Shown here: positions 8,185 to 17,777 of the stretch, piece by piece
How the letters are laid out: the number at the start of each line of letters is the position of its first letter
How positions within the stretch are numbered: the stretch's first letter is position 1
Source: Sedimentisphaerales bacterium
GTDB taxonomy: Bacteria > Planctomycetota > Phycisphaerae > Sedimentisphaerales > Anaerobacaceae
Reading direction: 5' to 3'
DNA length: 44,832 bases
NCBI GenBank assembly: GCA_028282745.1
Contig: JANQHJ010000073.1
Span: forward strand, 1-44,832
Program-made: the position numbers and the translations under genes
Notes under the pieces: generated by a model
What the model saw: only the letters and a program-made list of their open reading frames with translations
The model's database searches: none
What the model was told of the DNA's origin: nothing

Positions 8185-8771
8185 GGGATTCTTAAGCTCT
8201 GATTAATAGATAGGGAGCTCGAATTCAAAAAGCTTGTCTTTTGACAAATCTTTTTGCCAGCATTTTAGTATGGAAGTTCTGGGCAGTTTGACGGTTTCCA
8301 GCAGGAAGAAGCTATACGGCAGGGTGTTGAGTGGCCAGCAAGTAATGGAAGTTTATCTGGGTAATTAGGCTTGCTCTTAATGTCTGCTGTTAATATGGGT
8401 AAGGCTCTCTTTCTTTGAAGCTTTGTTTTAGTGTTTATTGACGAATTTTGGCTGATTGCAGGTGTATTTTAGCTTGCAGAAATCTAACACTACCGTTATA
8501 TTTATCTTCCAAATGTAGATGCCGAGGTATCTGCAGATTGCGGTTCTTGCGAATGTGGCAGGAAGCTGAAAACAATTTCCGGAATTTATGGAAGAGCTGT
8601 GATACTGGAAACGCATTCGAGTTATAAAGTCATATTAAACGGTTACGGGCGCGCCATTTCTATATCCCTCGTTGGGATAATTCATCATATACATAGTTAT
8701 CGCCCTGGTTCGGGGCAAAATAGATTCAACAGGAACGATGTTACAGGAAGGAACTTTTAGGGAGTCAACAA
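8185..8771. other. Intergenic stretch upstream of the galactoside cluster, no gene seen
   Basis: About 590 bp lack a convincing gene. A 32-codon frame at 8269-8367 starts with ATG but has no ribosome binding site and no recognisable product. The right end (8600-8771) must contain the promoter of the symporter gene. A GGAAACGCATTCG word near 8609 loosely resembles LacI-family half sites, but I cannot support an operator call. Confidence 0.4.
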
Positions 8772-10676
8772 ATGGGATTAAGTAATTGGGATATTGGAAT
8801 TATTGTAGTTTTCTTCATTTTTGTAATAGGTATTGGCCTATTCAAAAGTCGGAAAGAAAAGACAAGCGAGGATTATTTTTTAGCCGGTCGTGGTTTAAAA
8901 TGGTGGTTGATCGGATTTTCGCTGATCGCCGCCAATATCTCCGCAGAGCAGTTTGTTGGTATGTCAGCCCAGGCGGCGAGAGGTTGGATCGGTTTAGCAG
9001 TGGCGAGTTATGAATGGATCGCAGCAATCACACTTGTTGTAGTAGCGTTTTTCTTTTTGCCGAAGTTTCTTAAAAGCGGTATTTTTACAATACCCGAATA
9101 TTTAGAGTATCGCTACAATCATACATCTCGTTTGGTGATGTCACTTTTAATGGTGATCATCTATATTGGAGTAACGATCCCCACTGTAATATTTTTAGGT
9201 GCAAAAGCATTAGCACCGTTGTTTTCAAAGGAACTGGCGGGTATTCCTATAAACATAACAACATTGTCAATATTTGTAGGTGTTATTGCAGGTATATATG
9301 TTGCAGTTGGCGGCCTTAAAGCTTGTGCATGGGCTGACCTTATTCAAGGCTCGGCTCTGATCGTCGGCGGTGCGGTTATCATGGTACTGGCGTTTATGGC
9401 ACTGGACAAGCCTGCTGATTTCAATATTGATGCTGCTGCAGTCAACCAATCTCTCGGAGTTGAGGAAGGAGCGTCGCTGGGTGATAAATTGTCGTCACTT
9501 AAAGAGTCCAGTATGCATATGGTACTTCCAAGTACAAGTACATTTCTTCCATGGACTGCATTGTTGATAGGTATCTGGATCCCTAACTTCTATTACTGGG
9601 GTTTAAATCAGTTTATTATGCAGCGAACGCTCGGTGCTCACTCTTTGCGAGAGGGGCAGCGAGGTATTGTTTTTGCGGCGTTCCTGAAACTTATTATACC
9701 GTTCATAGTTTGTGTTCCGGGTATTATCGCGTTTACTTTATACAGTGGGAAAATGAAGGAAGATGCGATGGAACTTGAGTCCCTGAACGCTCCTGTGTTA
9801 CAGTCTTTTGAAGAAGTTAGTACCGGTGTTGCTGAGCCTACTAAGGTCTTTCAGTTTGACAAAGATTTTGCGAAAGTAGAGCCGGTCTTGGCAGGTAAGA
9901 TCGTGGCCTATAATGCAACCACATTGGACAAAGATCTGCCTACAGGTGAAGACATGAGTTCCTCAAATGCGAATCTCCTTAGCGGAGTAGATAAGAGCCA
10001 TCCGGATATAGAGGTTCAAAGGCAGCTGATTGGTTATGATTATGAAGGCGCATTTCCATTATTAATTCGACACCTTACTCCTAACGGTGTAAGGGGATTC
10101 GTGTTGGCAGCGTTGATGGGAGCAGTAATCAGTTCTCTGGCTTCGATGTTAAATGCGGCATCGACTATCTTTACTATGGACATTTATAGAGAATGGTTTA
10201 GTAAAAATGCGAGTCAGAAGGCATTAGTGTGGGTTGGCCGAAGCTGTATACCTGTTGGTGTTATAGTAGGGTGTTATATTGCTCCAAAATTAGCAGATCC
10301 AAGATTTAGCGGTGCCTTTGCCTACATTCAGGAATTCCAGGGCTTTGTATCACCCGGCGTTTTGACGATTTTCCTGTTCGGATTGTTTATCAAGAAAACG
10401 CCTCGTTACTGTGGTGTCCTTGGCTTGGTTCTGAGCCCTATAATCTATGGTTTGCTTTATTTAGGTTTTGGTGATATGGCATTTCTCAATAGGATGGCAA
10501 TTACAGTCGGGTTGATTGCTGTTGTTCTTTTGGTGATGACTCTCTCAGATCCTCTTAAAGAAGCAGTTAAACTACCTGAACAATCGAAAATTGAAATGAA
10601 GTGGTCCAAAGGATCAGTGTTAGTTGGGCTATTAGTGACAGTGTTAACAATTTTGCTTTACATCGTATTCTGGTAA
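8772..10676 (+). CDS. Sodium/solute symporter (SSS family), SGLT-like
   Basis: This inner-membrane Na+-coupled transporter has 634 aa and about 14 hydrophobic segments, starting with TM1 at residues 6-22. The region AANISAEQFVGMSAQAARG (57-75) is the conserved SSS/SGLT core motif near the sodium and sugar sites, and the WIPNFYYWGLNQFIMQRTLGA stretch is typical of the sugar branch. A soluble loop of about 100 residues (about 325-420) lies between helices. GGGAG sits 10 bp before the ATG. The gene heads the galactoside cluster and is followed 40 bp later by the galactokinase-like gene, so galactose or a galactoside is the inferred substrate. Specificity for myo-inositol or another sugar cannot be excluded. 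Confidence 0.9.
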   Translation: MGLSNWDIGIIVVFFIFVIGIGLFKSRKEKTSEDYFLAGRGLKWWLIGFSLIAANISAEQFVGMSAQAARGWIGLAVASYEWIAAITLVVVAFFFLPKFLKSGIFTIPEYLEYRYNHTSRLVMSLLMVIIYIGVTIPTVIFLGAKALAPLFSKELAGIPINITTLSIFVGVIAGIYVAVGGLKACAWADLIQGSALIVGGAVIMVLAFMALDKPADFNIDAAAVNQSLGVEEGASLGDKLSSLKESSMHMVLPSTSTFLPWTALLIGIWIPNFYYWGLNQFIMQRTLGAHSLREGQRGIVFAAFLKLIIPFIVCVPGIIAFTLYSGKMKEDAMELESLNAPVLQSFEEVSTGVAEPTKVFQFDKDFAKVEPVLAGKIVAYNATTLDKDLPTGEDMSSSNANLLSGVDKSHPDIEVQRQLIGYDYEGAFPLLIRHLTPNGVRGFVLAALMGAVISSLASMLNAASTIFTMDIYREWFSKNASQKALVWVGRSCIPVGVIVGCYIAPKLADPRFSGAFAYIQEFQGFVSPGVLTIFLFGLFIKKTPRYCGVLGLVLSPIIYGLLYLGFGDMAFLNRMAITVGLIAVVLLVMTLSDPLKEAVKLPEQSKIEMKWSKGSVLVGLLVTVLTILLYIVFW

Positions 10677-10716
10677 TGGGTGAGATATTAATCAGGAAGA
10701 AAGGAAAATACTTTAG

Positions 10717-11961
10717 ATGTCAGTAAGTACACTTGATAAGGAAATGGCGGCGAAGCTGCAGGAGCTTGCTAAGCAGGCAGGCATGGATATAAGCGGTGCG
10801 AAAATCCGCAGGAGTTCTTCGCGATTTTGTGTAGGTGTTGAGCATGGTGACTATAACGGTACCGAGCTGTTCGGTGTTGGTACAGACAGATTTATCTGGC
10901 TGGCCTATAAGCCGAATGGTAGCGGCAAGATGAGGTTGTTCAGCGGGAACTTCCCGGATGACGGTGTTGTCGAATTCGAGATCGGTAACGTGCCGGAGCC
11001 GCAATCATCTGAAGTGGCTGATACGTGGGCGAGGTTCCCGTATGGAGTCGATTATGTGCTCAATCGCGAAGGCTATAAACTTGCCAGGGGATTTGACGCT
11101 GTATTATACGGCAATATTCCCGGCGGTGGTATGAGCCGAAGTGCATCTTTAGCATTGAACCTGATTCTAACTGTGCTTGAAGTTAATGGCATTGAGCCTG
11201 AAGACCAGCTGAAGGTTGTCGATCTGGCACAGGCGGTCGAGAACGATTATATTGGTTCTCCTTGCGGCCAGCTCGACCAGATCATGATCCTGTTCGCCAA
11301 AGAAGGCATGGGCACTCATTACAATCCTAAAGATAGAAGCGTTAAATATGTTCCGCTTGGAAAGGGCGGTGAGAATCTTCGTATCGTTGTTATGGATACC
11401 GGTACTGTTCGGCCGGGCCTTGAGAAATCAACGTACAAGATCCGACGCAGTGAATGCGATGAGTTCGCAGCCTTATTGAATAAAACTTACAGCGATATAT
11501 CAGCTCTTGCTGACGTTAAAGATGAAGCTACTTATAAAAGAATCATCGATGAGTTTTCAGATTCCAAGCCGGGACATTGTGAACGTCTTGCTTATATCTA
11601 TAGTGCCCAGAAGCGTTTTTATGAGATGATGGATGCGTGGAAGGCTGGTGATATCGAGAAGGTCGGTGGTGTCTTTAGAGAAGATGGTGTCGGGCTACGT
11701 GACGATTATAAGATTTCCGGTCCTGAGCTTGAGTCGATGTGTGATATAGTTCGCACGGTTCCGGGAGTTCTCGGCGAACGTATGCTCGGCGGCGGCGACA
11801 AAGGCGCAGCTGGTGCGTTAGTGATGGCTGATGCCGTCAATGACGTCAAGGCTGCTGTTGATAATGCTTATCCTCGCAGCCGGCCTGACTTCGCAGATAA
11901 ATATGCAGTTCATGTCTGTGGTATTGTAGATGGTATTAAGGTCCTCGAAGGACTTTGTTAG
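10717..11961 (+). CDS. galK: Galactokinase-family GHMP kinase, diverged
   Basis: This cytoplasmic sugar kinase is inferred to make galactose 1-phosphate from galactose and ATP. All three GHMP signatures are recognisable but altered: EHGDYNG at 42-48 in place of GEHTDYN, the ATP-binding loop PGGGMSRSASL at 135-145 in place of PxGAGLSSSA, and the C-terminal GERMLGGGDKGAAG at 353-366. SPCGQLDQ at 181-188 supplies the catalytic aspartate, as in galactokinase. The 414-aa length is slightly above usual because of an N-terminal extension of about 30 residues. It is coupled to the symporter upstream, and four galactosidase or galactosyl-phosphorylase genes lie downstream. The divergence leaves open another substrate, for example an amino sugar or galactosyl derivative. 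The symbol is given at family level. Confidence 0.72.
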   Translation: MSVSTLDKEMAAKLQELAKQAGMDISGAKIRRSSSRFCVGVEHGDYNGTELFGVGTDRFIWLAYKPNGSGKMRLFSGNFPDDGVVEFEIGNVPEPQSSEVADTWARFPYGVDYVLNREGYKLARGFDAVLYGNIPGGGMSRSASLALNLILTVLEVNGIEPEDQLKVVDLAQAVENDYIGSPCGQLDQIMILFAKEGMGTHYNPKDRSVKYVPLGKGGENLRIVVMDTGTVRPGLEKSTYKIRRSECDEFAALLNKTYSDISALADVKDEATYKRIIDEFSDSKPGHCERLAYIYSAQKRFYEMMDAWKAGDIEKVGGVFREDGVGLRDDYKISGPELESMCDIVRTVPGVLGERMLGGGDKGAAGALVMADAVNDVKAAVDNAYPRSRPDFADKYAVHVCGIVDGIKVLEGLC

Positions 11962-12381
11962 GAAATGGCCGGCACGGCGAAGTAGTACTTAAAACTGTAT
12001 TATCAGTTAAAATCAAACCTCAGGGCTCATTTTTAGATATGAGTCCTGAGGGATAACCTGAAGTTGCAGTATAGTCTTAGCCGGCGAGTTGTATGTTTTT
12101 TGGGTGGTGGGCCAATATTGATTTTTATATCAATATTTGATGTTAATTGAAGAATGTAGTGTTTTATATGATCATATCCGGGGGCAGGAAATATTCTTGA
12201 CCTTGTAATGGGATTTTGTAAAATTATTTGCTTATTAGGAAATAAATTGTGTTTTCTGCGTTTAATTAGGCAAATTTAGCTTATTTAGGCAGGTCGCCGT
12301 TTATCAATTAATCTTTGTGGAAGCTAATTGTTATCTAAAGACATTTACAGTTCATTCTAATATCTATCCAGGAGCCATGAA
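11962..12381. other. Intergenic region between galactokinase and beta-helix genes
   Basis: About 420 bp contain no gene that I can support. A strong hairpin at 12018-12051 is annotated separately. The remainder is AT-rich and probably holds the promoter of the downstream polysaccharide genes. Confidence 0.5.
12018..12051. terminator. Strong 13-bp hairpin
   Basis: CCTCAGGGCTCAT (12018-12030) pairs with ATGAGTCCTGAGG (12039-12051), with one G-U pair and an 8-base AT-rich loop. It lies 56 bp after the galactokinase stop codon. There is no T-run after it on either strand, so it may be a factor-dependent terminator, an RNA stabiliser or an operator. Confidence 0.45.
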
Positions 12382-13995
12382 ATGAAAAGCCTTCTTGTCA
12401 CAACGGTAGTAATTATTTCATTAATCTCACTTATGTTTACTTTCGCTGGATGTACTCCTGAGCCGGATGTAAACACAAATTTAGGGGCATTGAGTTCCGG
12501 CAGGACATTCTATATTGACAATGAAACCGGTAACGATGATAACATAGGAACTATCAGGGGCAAGGCCTGGGCCAGTTTGGAAAAGGTTAACGCTCAGATA
12601 TTCCAGCCTGGCGACCGTATCCTGTTTAAAGCTGGGACGGTTTATACCGGCCAACTCAAACCTCAAGGCTCCGGTGCGGAAGGAAAGCCTATTATTGTAG
12701 ATATGTATGGCGTAGGTAATAAGCCGCGTATCGATGGTAAGGGGTTACATCTAGATACCGTTCTACTGGAAAATATAGAATATTGGGAATTGAATAACCT
12801 TGAGATAACAAACCTGGCCCCTAAAAGGATGAAAGGGCAAAGCGGCGTAACAGTGTCTTCAAATGGTTTCGGCACTATGCGTCATATCCATCTAAAAAAT
12901 CTTTATGTTCATCATGTTAACGGCCATCTGAAAAAATCCAGCTCAGCGGATATTGAGGGCCACGGTATTTGTGCCCGGAGTATAGGCGACAAACTTTCCC
13001 GCTTCGATGGTCTGCTGATCGAAGACTGTCATGTGGTCAGCACAGACAGGAACGGAATCTGTATGAGAAGCAAATTTGTCGAAAGGCACTTGAACTGGTT
13101 CCCAAGTTTGAATGTTGTTATACGCGGCAACGTGGTCGAGGATTGCGGTGGTGACGGTATTAAGCCGTGGGGAGTTGACGGCTGTTTAGTCGAATATAAC
13201 GTTGTCAACGGTGCGAGAATGCGGTGTCCCGGTTTTGCGGCAGGTATCTGGCCCTGGAGCGCTGATAATACAGTTTTCCAGTATAATGAAGCCTGTAACG
13301 TAAAGGGAACTAAGGATGGACAGGGATTTGACTCTGACTATAACTCCAGGAATAACCTTTTCCAGTATAACTACAGCCATGATAATGATGGTGGATTTAT
13401 GCTTGTTTGTACAATGCCTTTGGAACCATACAACATTGGCAACATTGATACAGTGATCAGGTACAACATCAGCCAAAATGATGCTGATGTTGAAAATTCA
13501 CGCATCTTCCATATCACAGGGGAACTGGACGGCACATATATTTATAATAATGTTATTTATACCAACAAAGACATCGATACGACTTTGTTTTTGTTTGATA
13601 ACTGGGGCAAGAAATTACCTAAGAAAACTTATATATATAACAATATTTTCTATGTGGAAGGCAAAGTGAGAAATATTTGCAAAACAAATGAAGGACAAAG
13701 GCCACTGGATGCTGAATATATGAAAGCCCAGGATGTTATTTTCTCTAATAATGTCTTCTACGGCAACCATGAAAATCCTCCATATGATCCGCATGCAATT
13801 ACTACTGATCCAATGTTTGTAAATCCCGGCAGTGGTGGTATGGGACTTACTACGGTAGATGGCTATAAATTAAAGCCGGGTTCGCCTTGTATTGGAGTGG
13901 GAAAAAGTATTGAAGAAAGCGGCGTTCTGGATTACTGGGGCAATAAGATCAGGCAAAATATGCGTAATATCGGTGCGGACGAAGGGACGAAATAG
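12382..13995 (+). CDS. Right-handed parallel beta-helix lipoprotein
   Basis: This is a secreted, lipid-anchored protein of 537 aa. The signal peptide ends in a lipobox with the cysteine at residue 24 (TFAGC). FYIDNETGNDDN near 50-60 and the following ASLEKVN...FQPGDRILFKAG form the N-terminal cap common to beta-helix polysaccharide lyases and hydrolases. The centre (about 110-440) consists of short coils with repeated N-rich strands such as VIRGNVVEDCGGDGI, FQYNEACN and FQYNYSHDNDGGF. This is the pectate-lyase-like fold, but I cannot identify catalytic residues, so lyase or hydrolase activity is an inference from fold and context. GGAG precedes the start. The GH50-like lipoprotein follows 105 bp downstream, and the two are likely partners on the cell surface. 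Confidence 0.8.
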   Translation: MKSLLVTTVVIISLISLMFTFAGCTPEPDVNTNLGALSSGRTFYIDNETGNDDNIGTIRGKAWASLEKVNAQIFQPGDRILFKAGTVYTGQLKPQGSGAEGKPIIVDMYGVGNKPRIDGKGLHLDTVLLENIEYWELNNLEITNLAPKRMKGQSGVTVSSNGFGTMRHIHLKNLYVHHVNGHLKKSSSADIEGHGICARSIGDKLSRFDGLLIEDCHVVSTDRNGICMRSKFVERHLNWFPSLNVVIRGNVVEDCGGDGIKPWGVDGCLVEYNVVNGARMRCPGFAAGIWPWSADNTVFQYNEACNVKGTKDGQGFDSDYNSRNNLFQYNYSHDNDGGFMLVCTMPLEPYNIGNIDTVIRYNISQNDADVENSRIFHITGELDGTYIYNNVIYTNKDIDTTLFLFDNWGKKLPKKTYIYNNIFYVEGKVRNICKTNEGQRPLDAEYMKAQDVIFSNNVFYGNHENPPYDPHAITTDPMFVNPGSGGMGLTTVDGYKLKPGSPCIGVGKSIEESGVLDYWGNKIRQNMRNIGADEGTK

Positions 13996-14100
13996 ATAAG
14001 GAATTTATATCAAGCTTACATTTTAGTTTGATTTAACTGGTGTTGCGAGAAATGTGTTTTGATCGATTAATATTCTTCAAGGCTTAAGTTAAGGATTCTC

Positions 14101-16176
14101 GTGTTGATGACTAATATCTCAAAGATATTAATTGTTGTGTTTTTAATGATTGGGTTGATAGGCTGTAATTCAGCGAAAAAACAAGATTTATCGAATTGGC
14201 GGCAAAATCTGGAAGAAGCAATTCCTTATAAAATAGAAAGTTCCGGGGCGGTTGTAATACAATCCGTTGGGCAGCGTCATGTCATTAAGGCAAAAGATGG
14301 ATTCAAACTTGTCTTATTACCGCCTGAAGGCCCTGTCTGGAATATGGAATGGGTCAGTGTTCTTGGGCTCATGCTGAAAAACACCGGCGATACTGAATTG
14401 GTTATGGATATGATGCTCTGTAACAAGGGAGCGACAGGATGGTCCAACTCTTCGCTCGGCAGGACTATCGTAGAGGCGGGGGAGGAAATGCCGTTAGCGG
14501 TTGCTCTGACGCGTCGTCAGAAGAATTGGCATAATCCAGATTCCGGATACCTCGAAATGTCTGGTTTACCAAGCGGACACTTCAGTCATTGGCATACCCT
14601 CGATCCTAATAATGTTATAAATCTGACGATTAATTGCCATCAAAAGGGTGAGCATTCTTTCGAATTGGCACAGATGTTTCCGTTGCAGAAGATGGATAAG
14701 ACTTATATGAACGTTTTCCCGTTCATTGATAAGTATGGGCAATATATTCACAGGGAATGGCCCGACAAGGTGCGCCGTGATAGTGATCTATGTAGAAGTA
14801 TAGCATTTGAGAAAAGATTAGAGAAAGAGCTGCTCGATCTAAACGACTTTAGCCAATATGGCGGGTGGAAGGCCGGGCCAAAATTCGAGGCTAAAGGCTT
14901 TTTCTATACCAAAAAGTATAAGGATAAATGGTGGTTTGTAGATCCTCAAGGCTATCTCTTCTGGTCCTATGGTGTTGATTGTGCAGGAATTCAATGGGCG
15001 GGACAGACTCTTTTCAATAGAGATCCTAACGTATTTGAAGGCCTGCCGGGTAAGGATGATAAAAAGTTCGGTCAGTTTTATACACCAAGAGATATCGAGT
15101 ATAAATACGTACTAATGGAAGATGTTCTTCACTATGATTTCACCAGGGCGAATCTTTACAGGAAATACGGGAAAGACTGGGACAAAAAATACCTCGATCA
15201 TGAAATAAGGCGTTTAAAGTATTGCCGTCTCAACACAATCGGGGCCTGGTCAGATGACGAGCTTGCTGCCCAGAAAAAAGTGCCTTATACCGTAATGCTC
15301 CACTACGAGTACCCCCGAGCGGCGCTAAAGCTGCCTGATCCGTTCGATAGCGAGACACGCATGGGGTTGCGCAAGGCTATACATGAATATCCGGTCGATT
15401 TCAAAAACGATCCGTGGTGCATAGGTGCTTTTGTAAATAATGAGCTGCACTGGATGAACAATACCAAAGACATGATTTCTGTTATCCTAAGCTATAAAGT
15501 TGAAGGTACAGCGGTTAAAAAAACATTCAGGGATTGGCTGAAGAAAAAATATGTCACTATTGCTAAGTTTAACGAGGGCTGGAAGACGCAATTTGTTGCA
15601 TGGGATGATCTGTTGAAGGTTAATGAACGTGACATGTTTAAGGATGCTAATTCCGATGATTGTGCTGCACTGGCGAAGCTTTTTGCGAACGCGTTTTTCG
15701 GTATGGTCAAAGAAGAGTTGACCAGCTATTCACCAAATATCCTTTACCTCGGCTGTCGTTTCCATGTTGGTCCGGTAGAGGTGATAAAAGTAGCGGGTAA
15801 GTATGTAGATGTAGTCAGTACGAATCTTTACGCTTACAGCCCGAATGTCGGTAGATATTCCGGTGCAGGCAAGCCGATATTGATCACGGAGTTTCATTAT
15901 GCCAATACTGCGGGTAACAATCTTGGCGGCGGTTTACGTGCCGCCCAGAATGCTCAGCAGCAGGGGCGATTATTACGTGCATATATAGCTGATGCCGTTG
16001 AGCATCCGCAAATTATTGGCGCCCACTGGTTCCAGTGGCGTGATCAAAATGTCGGTGGACGTTTTGATGGAGAGAACTATGATGTTGGCTTCTTTGATGT
16101 AGCAGATATGCCAAATGTAGATTTGATCCGGGCTTCGGAAGAGGTCGGTCGCAGCCTTTATAATTGTGTTAAATAA
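14101..16176 (+). CDS. GH50-like (beta-agarase-type) glycoside hydrolase lipoprotein
   Basis: This lipoprotein has its lipobox cysteine at residue 22 (IGLIGC). The C-terminal two thirds match the GH50 agarase family. WCIGAFVNNELHW includes the proposed acid/base E448, ILITEFHYAN includes the proposed nucleophile E597, and the AHWFQWRDQ and FDGENYDVGFFDV motifs close the barrel. The N-terminal part (about 30-240) is a beta-rich module. GH50 enzymes act on beta-1,4-galactosidic bonds in agar-type galactans. Agar as substrate is uncertain here because no sulfatase or other agarase is nearby. The start is a GTG at 14101, supported by AAGGA five bases before it; ATG at 14107 is a poorer alternative. 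The symporter gene follows 15 bp downstream. Confidence 0.8.
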   Translation: MLMTNISKILIVVFLMIGLIGCNSAKKQDLSNWRQNLEEAIPYKIESSGAVVIQSVGQRHVIKAKDGFKLVLLPPEGPVWNMEWVSVLGLMLKNTGDTELVMDMMLCNKGATGWSNSSLGRTIVEAGEEMPLAVALTRRQKNWHNPDSGYLEMSGLPSGHFSHWHTLDPNNVINLTINCHQKGEHSFELAQMFPLQKMDKTYMNVFPFIDKYGQYIHREWPDKVRRDSDLCRSIAFEKRLEKELLDLNDFSQYGGWKAGPKFEAKGFFYTKKYKDKWWFVDPQGYLFWSYGVDCAGIQWAGQTLFNRDPNVFEGLPGKDDKKFGQFYTPRDIEYKYVLMEDVLHYDFTRANLYRKYGKDWDKKYLDHEIRRLKYCRLNTIGAWSDDELAAQKKVPYTVMLHYEYPRAALKLPDPFDSETRMGLRKAIHEYPVDFKNDPWCIGAFVNNELHWMNNTKDMISVILSYKVEGTAVKKTFRDWLKKKYVTIAKFNEGWKTQFVAWDDLLKVNERDMFKDANSDDCAALAKLFANAFFGMVKEELTSYSPNILYLGCRFHVGPVEVIKVAGKYVDVVSTNLYAYSPNVGRYSGAGKPILITEFHYANTAGNNLGGGLRAAQNAQQQGRLLRAYIADAVEHPQIIGAHWFQWRDQNVGGRFDGENYDVGFFDVADMPNVDLIRASEEVGRSLYNCVK

Positions 16177-16191
16177 TTTAAGGGGTTAAAT

Positions 16192-17733
16192 ATGAGCGAA
16201 GTAAATGAAAATCCACAAGAAGCCACTCAAACTCCTGCAGGTGGTAATTCTGGTAAGTTAAAAACTTCTGAAAAGGTCAGTGTTGGTACTGGTGGTCTAG
16301 CTGTTTCTCTGGGCAACCAGAGTGTGCGAACGACAGGCCAAAGTGTCTTGAATATGATGCTTGGTATAAGCAATTTGTGGGTTGGTATTGTGCTTGCCAT
16401 TCCACTACTATGGGATGCGATTACCGATCCCATCATGGGTAATATATCTGACAATTTTAAGTCAAAATATGGGCGTCGCCGTCCCTTTATTCTGCTCGGT
16501 GCTCTTCTGATGGGGGTTACTTTTGCGAGCATCTGGATGATCCCTCTTGAGTGGAGTGACGCAGGCCAACTTACCTGGTTTCTTGTTACTAGTTTGTTAT
16601 TCTATACAGCTTATACTATTTTCTCAGTTCCTTTTATCAGCCTTACCTATGAAATGACGCCAGATTACAATGAGCGAACTTCTGTTCAAGGTTATGTTAC
16701 GTTCTGGAATAGAGTCGGTGAATTAACCTATATGGGGCTAATTCCACTTGGGGCTATACTTGTAGCTAAGAAATATGGTTTCGATGCTGGAAAGGAGCTT
16801 ACAAATCCCGAGAGAATTGAAGGAATCCGAATGGCTGCAGCGATTTATGGCGGACTTGGTATGGCTCTGTTTGGAGCTTTGCCTGCATTTTTTGGTAAAG
16901 AGCGTTGCTATGAACTCAATATTAAAGAAGCCCACGGACAAAAAAACCCATTCTGGAAAACTGCTAAGGAGTCACTGCAAAACAAAGCTTGTGCTCTTTT
17001 ATGTATTCTTTCTGTTTGCACCATTGTCGCTGGTATATTTGCAAGTAACATGGACTGGTATCTGCTGATCTATTATCTATCGGATGGAAATATTGAACTC
17101 GGAACACAATGGAAGCTCGTTGTTACTATTGGCTATGCTACAGTAGGTATTATCGGTATCCCATTCATTGTTTGGCTGACTGGGAAAATGAGTAAAATAC
17201 ATGGTCTGATGTTTGTTTATGGCATGATGATTCTAAATGCAGTTATTCGCTGGTGTGTCTATCGTCCCGGTCGTTTTGATGTGTCCCTTATGTGGAGAAG
17301 TTTTGAGCAAATCGGGACTTCTCTTGGGGCTATTGGTAAATCGCTTATATGGCTTGATCCACTGACTGGCGGCGTGTTCTGGATTGGTGTAGGAGTATTG
17401 ATGCAATCAATGATAGCAGATGTGTGTGACGATGATGAGCTCAAAAATGGCCACCGACGTGAAGGTATGTTCGGAGCGATTTTTGGCTGGGCAACTAAGG
17501 CTTCGTTTTCAGTAAGCCTTGTACTAGTCAATATATTCCTGGGGACGATTGGTTTTGATTCAACCCTATCGGAGCAAACTCCTCAAACTTATTTGAACAT
17601 GCGTCTGGCAATGGTTCTTGGAGCCGCTTTGCCTGCTGTATTATGTTTTATCATGTTGGGATTTTATCCAATTACCAAGAAGAAAGCTGATGAAAACAGA
17701 AGAATTCTGGAAGAGCGACGTGGTAAAGTTTAA
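16192..17733 (+). CDS. GPH-family sugar:cation symporter (MFS, MelB-like)
   Basis: This 12-helix inner-membrane transporter of 513 aa belongs to the glycoside-pentoside-hexuronide:cation family. The diagnostic WDAITDPIMGNISD near residues 66-79, including the aspartates that bind cation in MelB, is followed by the MFS loop YGRRRPFILLGA. The first about 35 residues are hydrophilic and unusual in length. AAGGGG precedes the ATG by seven bases. The gene lies 15 bp after the GH50-like gene and 44 bp before the GH42 gene, so uptake of galacto-oligosaccharide for GH42 and GH112 is the natural inference. This is the second sugar symporter of the cluster. Confidence 0.9.
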   Translation: MSEVNENPQEATQTPAGGNSGKLKTSEKVSVGTGGLAVSLGNQSVRTTGQSVLNMMLGISNLWVGIVLAIPLLWDAITDPIMGNISDNFKSKYGRRRPFILLGALLMGVTFASIWMIPLEWSDAGQLTWFLVTSLLFYTAYTIFSVPFISLTYEMTPDYNERTSVQGYVTFWNRVGELTYMGLIPLGAILVAKKYGFDAGKELTNPERIEGIRMAAAIYGGLGMALFGALPAFFGKERCYELNIKEAHGQKNPFWKTAKESLQNKACALLCILSVCTIVAGIFASNMDWYLLIYYLSDGNIELGTQWKLVVTIGYATVGIIGIPFIVWLTGKMSKIHGLMFVYGMMILNAVIRWCVYRPGRFDVSLMWRSFEQIGTSLGAIGKSLIWLDPLTGGVFWIGVGVLMQSMIADVCDDDELKNGHRREGMFGAIFGWATKASFSVSLVLVNIFLGTIGFDSTLSEQTPQTYLNMRLAMVLGAALPAVLCFIMLGFYPITKKKADENRRILEERRGKV

Positions 17734-17777
17734 TCACGTATGGGATAAGAATATGTAATTAGTTTTTGAGAAGATAT

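Noticed and set aside
8269-8367. 32-codon frame upstream of the SSS transporter
   Set aside because: It has no Shine-Dalgarno and no conserved features. The length is within chance expectation.
8600-8630. LacI-type operator before the symporter gene
   Set aside because: Only a loose half-site match is present with no clear dyad, and it is not repeated at other cluster promoters.
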